The notes below the pieces were generated by a model, which ran no database searches, had not been told where the DNA came from, and saw only the letters and a program-made list of their open reading frames with translations. Below, one piece after another: positions 1 to 5,206 of a stretch of 5,206 nt of DNA. Every line of letters begins with the position of its first letter. The first letter of the stretch is position 1. The position numbers were made by a program, and so were the translations under genes. Origin of the DNA: Thermoflavifilum sp. (GTDB taxonomy: Bacteria; Bacteroidota; Bacteroidia; Chitinophagales; Chitinophagaceae); the NCBI GenBank assembly GCA_019683625.1, contig JADGHY010000161.1, positions 1-5,206 of the forward strand, in the 5' to 3' direction.

Positions 1-88
1 CATTATTAAGAGGCCCGGGAGCCGTTTTTTCCTGGCAAAACCCCAAAATGGGTAAACTGAAAAAAAGAAGTATCAGGTAAATACGCAT
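1..88 (-). CDS. N-terminus of a putative exported protein, cut by the left edge
   Basis: On the minus strand an ATG at 88-86 opens a frame that stays open to the left edge (29 codons seen). It begins MRIYLILLFFSLPILGFC and continues QEKTAPGPLNN. That is a short basic n-region (Arg2), a hydrophobic core of about 14 residues, then a polar segment, as in a Sec signal peptide. Cleavage could fall after the Cys (a QEK mature start is common in Bacteroidota exported proteins). The Cys18 could instead be a lipidation site, but Phe at -1 is a poor lipobox. The start lies 44 bp downstream of the stop of the lipoprotein gene on the same strand, so the two may be co-transcribed. No strong Shine-Dalgarno is visible; the leader is A/T rich. 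Nothing of the mature protein is visible, so no function can be given. A competing reading, the C-terminus of a plus-strand gene ending at 80, has less to support it. Confidence 0.5.
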   Translation of the reverse strand, partial: MRIYLILLFFSLPILGFCQEKTAPGPLNN

Positions 89-132
89 AAATCGTTAATT
101 TAATTTTCCTATTAACTGGAATGAAATCATGA

Positions 133-718
133 TTAATAGGCTATGTCCTGAAAAGAACCTTGTTTGATGTATAGATATTCTGATGTATCCTGATCATTCC
201 TCAGCAAAAAATGAAAATTTCCTGATAAGAATCTGACATTGATCCCTTGTCGATCAATGGCAAACAAGTTATCAGCTGTATCGGTTTTCAACGAAAAAGA
301 CTGAATCCGCTGAAGGCTATCTATTTTGTATAAAGTAACTTCATGAAGGCCACCCTTATTCGTATACTTTGAAGAATACTCATTGGCTAAATGAAGGGTA
401 TCTGCTGCATCAAAAGAAATGGCAAGGAAATATTGGTTATGATGTTCATCGAATCCTGAAACCTGAAAAGTATATCTGAAGTATGGATATGCGAAGACAG
501 AACTGTCAGTAGGATATACAGCCACGAATGAAGGGTTGCTGAGATGCACCTCTTTAGCCTGAAAAACTGCAGTATCAATCAGGCAATCAAACGCCGGATG
601 CCTGACAATCTGAATTTCGGTTTGGTCAGGGCTGCAGGAAGTAAAAATCTGGATACATAATAAATAAAATACTGAAATACTGTAAATACAGAATTCTTTT
701 ATTCAGGTGGGCAAACAT
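133..718 (-). CDS. Putative lipoprotein of unknown function, with an apparent frameshift in the signal peptide
   Basis: The open frame on the minus strand runs from just below a stop at 705-703 down to the TAA at 135-133. Its first residues, IKEFCIYSISVFYLLCIQ then IFTSCSPDQTE, form a hydrophobic signal segment ending in a lipobox-like FTSC (Cys codon 636-634). The mature chain would be about 167 aa. This frame has no ATG, GTG or TTG before the Cys; the first is a GTG at 549, which would remove the signal. An ATG at 718-716 lies in the neighbouring frame (MFAHLNKRILYLQYFSILFI). Dropping one A from the AAAA run at 697-700 joins the two into MFAHLNKEFC plus the lipoprotein signal (194 aa in all). 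The mature part is polar and looks beta-rich. Its end (LSGNFHF, later QGSFQDIAY) recalls small Bacteroidota lipoproteins of the DUF6252-like kind, which is a weak resemblance only. Inferred: an envelope-anchored protein, either inactivated, misread by one base, or using a non-canonical start. Base composition is more A/T rich than in sucA. Confidence 0.6.
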
Positions 719-737
719 TTTGCTAAATCTAGGGTAA

Positions 738-781
738 GCGAATATAACCTATTCGCATTTTCCAGCCAAACCATATTTGGC
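738..781. other. Two adjacent small inverted repeats between rpsT and the lipoprotein gene
   Basis: The first repeat is a perfect 7-bp stem, GCGAATA at 738-744 and TATTCGC at 750-756, around a 5-nt loop. The second is a perfect 6-bp stem, GCCAAA at 765-770 and TTTGGC at 776-781, also around a 5-nt loop. Both lie in the 115-bp gap after the rpsT stop (minus strand) and before the ATG at 718. Neither is followed by a clear U-run on the minus strand (after the second comes TGGAAAAT), so a rho-independent terminator for rpsT is possible but not convincing. They could also be operator sites or leader structure for the lipoprotein gene. Apart from these, 719-833 shows no gene. Confidence 0.3.
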
Positions 782-833
782 CGAGTATCACATGAAGGAT
801 GTGGTGAGTTGAACAGAATGGAGAGATGAGGCT

Positions 834-1097
834 TTATTGCACCCCGCTTAGCTTGGCAGCTTTCTTCATGAGTTTAGATTTGATGTTAGCTGCTTTGTTT
901 TTGTGAATGACCCCTCTTTTGGCCAATTTGTCTACCATGGAAATCACGGCGGGCAATTTTTCCTTTACTTGTTCAGCATCGGTGAGGGCCTTCAGCGCGC
1001 GCACGGCATTGCGGGTGGTTTTGGCATAATAGCGGTTGTGCAGCCGGCGCTTGCGGGACTTGCGAACATCTTTTTTCGTAGCCTGATGATTTGCCAT
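834..1097 (-). CDS. rpsT: 30S ribosomal protein S20
   Basis: This 87-residue basic protein binds 16S rRNA in the body of the small subunit and acts early in 30S assembly. It starts MANHQATKKDVRKSRKRRLH and continues with NRYYAKTTRNAVRAL, the S20 N-terminal pattern of a long Lys/Arg-rich helix. The conserved C-terminal part includes VDKLAKRGVIHKNKAANIKS and the closing KSKLMKKAAKL. The length fits the family (about 85-90 aa). The ATG at 1097-1095 is the expected start because MANH is the usual S20 N terminus. There is no Shine-Dalgarno; the leader is A/T rich, as is normal in Bacteroidota. The gene is divergent from sucA and has its own promoter immediately upstream. The stop is TAA at 836-834. 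In E. coli S20 synthesis is autoregulated at translation; nothing here shows whether that applies. Identification is secure. Confidence 0.97.
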   Translation of the reverse strand: MANHQATKKDVRKSRKRRLHNRYYAKTTRNAVRALKALTDAEQVKEKLPAVISMVDKLAKRGVIHKNKAANIKSKLMKKAAKLSGVQ

Positions 1098-1119
1098 AAC
1101 AAACGAGTATTCAAATTTG
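1090..1119 (+). promoter_or_regulatory. Weak candidate promoter for sucA
   Basis: On the plus strand TTTG (1090-1093) is followed after 18 nt by CAAATTTG (1112-1119), one mismatch from TAnnTTTG. It would initiate near 1125 and give a leader of about 195 nt for sucA, back to back with the rpsT promoter. The -7 element lies inside a perfect 10-bp palindrome (1111-1120, TCAAATTTGA), so the match may reflect that symmetry. A second weak -7 candidate is GATATTTG at 1253-1260, with no good -33. Neither is strong. Confidence 0.25.
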
Positions 1120-1125
1120 AGTGGG

Positions 1126-1154
1126 CAAAGTTAGGGAATTCTTTTTAAAGCAAA
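1126..1154 (-). promoter_or_regulatory. Bacteroidota-type promoter of rpsT
   Basis: Read on the minus strand, TTTG (1154-1151) is followed after 17 nt by TAACTTTG (1133-1126). This matches the Bacteroidota primary sigma factor consensus of a -33 TTTG and a -7 TAnnTTTG. Transcription would begin near 1120, giving a leader of about 20-25 nt before the rpsT ATG at 1097. The motif match is exact; promoter activity is inferred. Confidence 0.7.
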
Positions 1155-1301
1155 ATGATTTTCCCTGTTTCTTAGCCAGGCATTCCGCGGTGAGCAAGGC
1201 GAAAACCTTCGTTAAAATCCGGGATGACCTCGGGGAAATGGAAAAAACGCACGATATTTGCAAAAACACCTGCCCCTTTCCGACCCGAAAGGCTAACTCC
1301 A

Positions 1302-1315
1302 CGGTTTTTAAACCG
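1302..1315 (+). promoter_or_regulatory. Inverted repeat at the ribosome-loading region of sucA
   Basis: CGGTTT (1302-1307) and AAACCG (1310-1315) are a perfect inverted repeat ending 6 nt before the sucA ATG. As RNA it could fold as a 5-bp stem with a TTTA loop in the region where the ribosome loads; as DNA it could be a protein-binding half-site pair. There is no Shine-Dalgarno here. The role is unknown and chance is possible for a structure this short. Confidence 0.3.
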
Positions 1316-1321
1316 ATAGAT

Positions 1322-4063
1322 ATGAACGATTACTCATTTGTCACACATGCTCACCCTGCTTACATTGAACAACTTTATCGGGAATATAAACAGAATCCGG
1401 CAGCGATAGATCCAGCCTGGGCAAGGTTCTTTGAGGGTTTTGACTTTGCACTTACTTATGCCAATGGCAAAACGCCAGCTGGTCAGCTTGACGAACAACA
1501 GCTGGAGAAGGAATTGGCGGTGTATCGGTTAATTGTGGCCTATCGCCGCAAGGGTCATCTGATTGCTACTACCAATCCCATCCGTCCTCGAAAGGACAGA
1601 AGAGCTAATCTTACGCTGGATCATTTTGGCCTTTCCGAGGCCGACATGGATACTCCCTTCTATGTGGGTGAGGCCGTTGGCTTAGGCAGGGCTCCCCTGC
1701 GCGATATCCTGAATTTTCTGAAGAAATGCTATACCGGCAATGTGGGGGTGCAGTTCACCTATATCAACGACCCGGAAAAAGAAGCCTGGATTCAGCGGGA
1801 GGTTGAAACCACCCTCCAGCAACCGCTGCCTTTGCCAAAAAAGAGGCGCATCCTGGAAAAGCTCAATGAAGGCGTGGTTTTTGAAAAATTTTTGCATACC
1901 AAATACATTGGTCAGAAGCGTTTTTCCTTAGAAGGAGGGGAAACGGCCATTCCCGCCCTCGATGCCATCATCGATATGGCAGGGGCCTTGGGAGTGAAGG
2001 AAGTGGTCATTGGCATGGCCCATCGCGGCCGCCTGAATGTGCTGGCCAATATTTTAGGCAAAACCTATGAACAAATCTTCAGCGAATTTGAGGGGGCTCT
2101 CCCTGCAGATAATTACATGGGCAGTGGGGATGTTAAGTATCACTTAGGTTTTCGCAGCCAGGTGAATACTTTTTCCGGACATAGCATCAACCTGCAGCTT
2201 TGTCCCAATCCCTCGCATCTGGAGGCCGTGGACCCCGTAGTAGCCGGCTTTGCCCGTGCCAAGGCCGATACCCTTTATCAAAGTAATTATGAGCAGATCC
2301 TACCCCTGTTAATTCACGGGGATGCAGCCCTGGCAGGCCAGGGTATCGTATATGAATTATTGCAGATGAGCAAGCTGAAGGGCTATTATGTGGGAGGAAC
2401 CCTTCATTTTGTCATCAACAACCAGATTGGTTTTACTACCGATTTTGATGATGCCCGCAGCAGCGACTACTGTACCTCGCTGGCCACCATGGTACAGGCG
2501 CCTGTATTCCACGTGAATGGCGACGATCCGGAGATGGTGGTGAAAGTGGTGGAAATTGCTACCCGCTATCGGCAGCAGTTTCATGAAGATATTTTCGTGG
2601 ACATGGTCTGTTATCGCAGGCATGGCCATAACGAAGGAGATGAACCCAAGTTCACCCAGCCTCATCTGTATGCCTTAATTGAAAAGCACCCAGATCCCCG
2701 TGAGGTGTACACCCGCCGCCTGTTGGAGGAGGGCGATGCCGAAGCCCAGCAGCTGGCAAAGGAAATGGAAAAACATTATTGGCAAATCTTACAGGAGCGC
2801 CTGGATGAAGTTAAGCAGAAACCTTTACCCTACACTTTTCAAAAGCCCGAGAAATGGTGGAGTGAGCTGCGTGCGGCAACGGAACAAGATTTCGAGCATT
2901 CGCCCGTGACGGCAGTAGATGAAAAGCTGCTGCAGGATTTGTTTTACCGAATCATGCAATGGCCCGAAGATTTTCATCCCCTGAGAAAAGTTGCCCGCCT
3001 GTTGCAGGATAAAATCAAATTATTTGAAGAATCCCGGAAAATTGACTGGGCTACGGCCGAATTGTTAGCCTATGCCTCTATCCTGGTGGAAGGTAAAGAT
3101 GTGCGCCTGAGTGGTGAGGATGTTAAGCGGGGTACTTTTTCCCACCGCCATGCCATCATTTATGATGAACAAACTAACGCAGAATACAATCGCCTGAGCC
3201 GGTTAAGTGATCGGCAGGGAAGGTTTTTCATTTACAACTCGCTTTTAAGCGAACTGGCGGTGTTGGGCTATGAATATGGTTATGCCATGGCCAATCCACA
3301 TGTACTCACCATCTGGGAAGCTCAGTACGGTGATTTTGCCAATGGTGCACAGGTGATTATCGATCAGTACATCAGCAGTGCCGAGCAGAAATGGGGCATC
3401 ATGAATGGCCTTGTGCTGTTGCTGCCACATGGATATGAAGCCGGCGGCCCCGATCACTCCAGTGCCCGGCTGGAGCGGTTTTTACAGATGTGTGCCGAAT
3501 TAAATATGGTGGTTACCAATATCACCACGGCGGCCAACTTTTTCCATGCCCTGCGCCGGCAGCTGGCCTGGCCTTTCCGGAAACCCTTGATTAACATGTC
3601 GCCCAAAGCCAATCTGCGCCATCCCGGCAGTTTCAGCGAGCTCAGCGCCTTTACCCGCGGCGGCTTTCAGGAAGTGATAGATGATGAACAAGCTCAAGTC
3701 CATCCGGATAAGATTCGCAAAGTTTTGCTCTGCTCAGGAAAAATTTATTTTGAGCTGAAGGAAAAACAAGAAAAAGATCATCGCCAGGATGTGGCCATTA
3801 TTCGCCTGGAACAACTTTACCCGTTGCCCATCCGGCAAATCCGGCAATTGATTCAGCAATACAACCGGGCCAGCTGGTTCTGGGTGCAGGAAGAGCCGCT
3901 GAACATGGGTGCTGCGGGTTATCTGCAGCTGAATCTGAAGATAGACGATTTTAGCCTGGGAATCATCAGCCGCAACCCCAGTGCTGCACCTGCCACCGGT
4001 TTTGCCCGGATTCATCACCAGGAACAGGAAGAGATCATTGAAACGGCATTTAGCCTTTCCTAA
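1322..4063 (+). CDS. sucA: 2-oxoglutarate dehydrogenase E1 component (ThDP-dependent)
   Basis: E1o decarboxylates 2-oxoglutarate on thiamine diphosphate and succinylates the lipoyl group of E2o, the TCA cycle step to succinyl-CoA in the cytoplasm. The chosen start gives 913 aa, normal for the family. Residues 12-40 (HPAYIEQLY to FFEGF) are the N-terminal segment that contacts E2o. The ThDP half-domain contains HRGR (234-237), GDVKYHLG (269-276), NPSHLEAVDP from 296, HGDAALAGQG (332-341), NNQIGFTT (366-373) and HGHNEGDEP (434-442). The pyrimidine-binding half starts near 574 and contains GTFSHRHA (604-611), EAQYGDF (666-672) and HGYEAGGPDHSSAR (703-716). The C-terminal domain runs from about 770 to 913. 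The frame is also open upstream to a GTG at 1121, but those 67 residues are not E1o-like and overlap the rpsT promoter. The ATG at 1322 gives MNDYSFVTHAHPAY, typical of Bacteroidota E1o. The E2 gene follows after 15 bp. Oddity: the usual GYEGQGPEHSS is here GYEAGGPDHSS. Confidence 0.96.
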   Translation: MNDYSFVTHAHPAYIEQLYREYKQNPAAIDPAWARFFEGFDFALTYANGKTPAGQLDEQQLEKELAVYRLIVAYRRKGHLIATTNPIRPRKDRRANLTLDHFGLSEADMDTPFYVGEAVGLGRAPLRDILNFLKKCYTGNVGVQFTYINDPEKEAWIQREVETTLQQPLPLPKKRRILEKLNEGVVFEKFLHTKYIGQKRFSLEGGETAIPALDAIIDMAGALGVKEVVIGMAHRGRLNVLANILGKTYEQIFSEFEGALPADNYMGSGDVKYHLGFRSQVNTFSGHSINLQLCPNPSHLEAVDPVVAGFARAKADTLYQSNYEQILPLLIHGDAALAGQGIVYELLQMSKLKGYYVGGTLHFVINNQIGFTTDFDDARSSDYCTSLATMVQAPVFHVNGDDPEMVVKVVEIATRYRQQFHEDIFVDMVCYRRHGHNEGDEPKFTQPHLYALIEKHPDPREVYTRRLLEEGDAEAQQLAKEMEKHYWQILQERLDEVKQKPLPYTFQKPEKWWSELRAATEQDFEHSPVTAVDEKLLQDLFYRIMQWPEDFHPLRKVARLLQDKIKLFEESRKIDWATAELLAYASILVEGKDVRLSGEDVKRGTFSHRHAIIYDEQTNAEYNRLSRLSDRQGRFFIYNSLLSELAVLGYEYGYAMANPHVLTIWEAQYGDFANGAQVIIDQYISSAEQKWGIMNGLVLLLPHGYEAGGPDHSSARLERFLQMCAELNMVVTNITTAANFFHALRRQLAWPFRKPLINMSPKANLRHPGSFSELSAFTRGGFQEVIDDEQAQVHPDKIRKVLLCSGKIYFELKEKQEKDHRQDVAIIRLEQLYPLPIRQIRQLIQQYNRASWFWVQEEPLNMGAAGYLQLNLKIDDFSLGIISRNPSAAPATGFARIHHQEQEEIIETAFSLS

Positions 4064-4078
4064 GAACATTCAAAATCT

Positions 4079-5206
4079 ATGATGCGTATGCAAGCAGTAA
4101 CTGTACCGCACATCGGCGAATCGATTAATGAGGTGACCATTGCCAGATGGCTGAAAAAAGACGGCGATATGGTGCAACAAGATGAAGTCATTGCCGAAAT
4201 TGAATCGGAAAAAGCCAGTTTTGAGATCAGGGCAGAAGTGGCAGGTCGCCTGCATATTTTAACAGAAGAAGGCGCCGATGTGCAGGTGGGTGCTGCTATT
4301 GCAGAGATTGATGCCGATGCCGTTAGTCAAGCCAGTACCGCACAGGCGGAAACTTTTGCAGAGCATGGTTCCGAACAGGCCGTGCAACAACCTCAGGCTT
4401 CGGCTGCATCTGCAGGAGAAAGCATTGCGCCCCTGGAGGTGAAGGTGCCAGCGGTGGGGGAATCCATTCAACAGGTGACACTTGCCAGATGGGCAAAAGC
4501 AGATGGTGAGAAAGTGCAGCTCGACGAGGTGATTGCAGAACTGGAATCCGAAAAGGCCAGCTTTGAACTGCGTGCCGAGGCAGGAGGGGTGCTGCATCAC
4601 CGGGCAAAAGAAGGGGATGATGTGCCTGTTGGAGCTACCATTGCCGTGATTGAACCTTCTGCCCTGGAACCATCCACTCCATCTGCGCCGGCTCCGACGC
4701 CAGCTCCCACCACACCCGAGCCTAAGCCTACACCCGCCGAACATGCTCACATTACCGTTGAGCAGCCCAGTTCCCCCGCACCCGCTACGCCGCGGGTTAC
4801 GCCTGTAGCTGCCGCCATGATGGCTGAACAGCATCTCTCACCCACAGAAGTGCAGGGCACCGGCCCTGCCGGCAAAATCCGCAAGGAAGATGTACGGGCA
4901 GCCCTGCAGCGTCCGGGTATCGCCATCGGAAAGCCTTTGTTCAGCCGCAATGAACGCAGGGAACGCATGAGCAACCTGCGCCGCACCATCTCCCGCCGCC
5001 TAGTGGAAGCCAAAAACACCACCGCCATGCTCACCACCTTTAACGAGGTGGACATGAGCCAAATCATGGCCATACGAAACCAGTACAAAGAGGCTTTTAA
5101 AGAAAAGCATGGCGTTAGCCTCGGATTCATGAGCTTTTTCACCAAAGCCTGTTGCTATGCCCTGCAGGAATGGCCTGCTGTAAATGCTTATATTGAGGGC
5201 GACGAT
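4079..5206 (+). CDS. sucB: Dihydrolipoyllysine succinyltransferase (E2o), two lipoyl domains, 3' end outside the window
   Basis: E2o forms the core of the 2-oxoglutarate dehydrogenase complex and transfers the succinyl group from lipoamide to CoA. The 376 residues visible have this order: lipoyl domain 1 (about 7-78, ESEKASFE, lipoyl Lys45); an Ala/Gln-rich linker (79-120); lipoyl domain 2 (121-192, ESEKASFE, Lys159); a Pro/Ala/Thr-rich swinging-arm linker (193-237); the peripheral subunit-binding domain (about 239-275, VTPVAAAMMAE and GTGPAGKIRKEDV); and the start of the acyltransferase domain (from about 295, RMSNLRRTISRRLVEAK, FNEVDMS). The catalytic HxxxDG region lies beyond the edge. The frame is open to the last base. 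Three in-frame ATGs are available (4079, 4082, 4088); the last gives MQAVTVPHIGES, the most usual N terminus, so the first three residues are uncertain. No Shine-Dalgarno is visible. E2o rather than pyruvate E2 is inferred mainly from the gene lying directly after E1o; a second lipoyl domain is unusual compared with the single one of E. coli E2o. Confidence 0.93.
   Translation, partial: MMRMQAVTVPHIGESINEVTIARWLKKDGDMVQQDEVIAEIESEKASFEIRAEVAGRLHILTEEGADVQVGAAIAEIDADAVSQASTAQAETFAEHGSEQAVQQPQASAASAGESIAPLEVKVPAVGESIQQVTLARWAKADGEKVQLDEVIAELESEKASFELRAEAGGVLHHRAKEGDDVPVGATIAVIEPSALEPSTPSAPAPTPAPTTPEPKPTPAEHAHITVEQPSSPAPATPRVTPVAAAMMAEQHLSPTEVQGTGPAGKIRKEDVRAALQRPGIAIGKPLFSRNERRERMSNLRRTISRRLVEAKNTTAMLTTFNEVDMSQIMAIRNQYKEAFKEKHGVSLGFMSFFTKACCYALQEWPAVNAYIEGDD

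Noticed and set aside
3..80. C-terminal end of a plus-strand gene (…MGKLKKRSIR, stop at 78-80)
   Set aside because: It is short, unrecognised and overlaps the better supported minus-strand signal peptide; it cannot be excluded without the sequence to the left.
133..549. Lipoprotein gene starting at the GTG at 549
   Set aside because: The same frame continues upstream with a signal peptide and a lipobox Cys, so the GTG is more likely an internal Val codon.
903..1148. Plus-strand open frame across rpsT
   Set aside because: It is a shadow of the S20 gene on the opposite strand.
1121..1321. In-frame 67-codon extension of sucA from a GTG at 1121
   Set aside because: It does not resemble any E1o N terminus, overlaps the rpsT promoter, and a family-like start (MNDYSFVTHAHPAY) is available at 1322.
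2357..2665. Minus-strand open frame of 102 aa inside sucA
   Set aside because: It is a shadow of the E1o ThDP domain, with no recognisable motif of its own.
4680..4790. Low-complexity Pro/Ala/Thr repeat as a possible DNA repeat element
   Set aside because: It is the normal flexible linker between the lipoyl and subunit-binding domains of E2 proteins.
4259..4834. Long minus-strand open frames opposite sucB (191 aa, also 4323-4607 and 4747-5145)
   Set aside because: They lie opposite a clearly recognised E2 coding sequence. Their Gly/Arg/Ser/Cys-rich composition is what antisense reading of a Pro/Ala-rich linker produces.

Overview
The window looks like an ordinary chromosomal segment of a member of the Bacteroidota, most plausibly Chitinophagaceae or a near relative. 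Several things seen in the sequence support this. A TTTG-N17-TAACTTTG element of the Bacteroidota sigma factor type precedes the S20 gene. The clearest starts have A/T-rich leaders with no convincing Shine-Dalgarno sequence. The 2-oxoglutarate dehydrogenase E1 begins with a Bacteroidota-like N terminus, and the lipoyl motifs have the form ESEKASFE. Genus-level placement is a guess.

Layout. Positions 1-88 (minus) hold the start of a gene that leaves the window on the left, visible only as a signal peptide. Positions 133-718 (minus) hold a small putative lipoprotein of unknown function. Its signal peptide and lipobox Cys are in frame with the body, but the only good ATG is in another frame, so there is an apparent one-base frameshift in an AAAA run. 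Positions 719-833 are non-coding, with two small inverted repeats. Positions 834-1097 (minus) are rpsT (ribosomal protein S20), with its own promoter at 1126-1154. Positions 1098-1321 are a divergent intergenic region. Positions 1322-4063 (plus) are sucA (E1o, 913 aa). Positions 4079 to the right edge (plus) are sucB (E2o), cut off inside its catalytic domain.

The two plus-strand genes are 15 bp apart and almost certainly form one operon. E1o decarboxylates 2-oxoglutarate on ThDP and succinylates the lipoyl arm of E2o. E2o then passes the succinyl group to CoA, and E3 (not in the window) re-oxidises the lipoamide. The most distinctive feature is that this E2 carries two tandem lipoyl domains, about 65% identical to each other by eye, where E2o enzymes such as the E. 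coli one have a single domain.

I see no mobile element, CRISPR array, tRNA or rRNA, and no sign of an undescribed multi-gene system. The points worth checking are the frameshifted lipoprotein, the doubled lipoyl domain, an altered conserved segment in E1o, and the structure of the rpsT/sucA divergent region.
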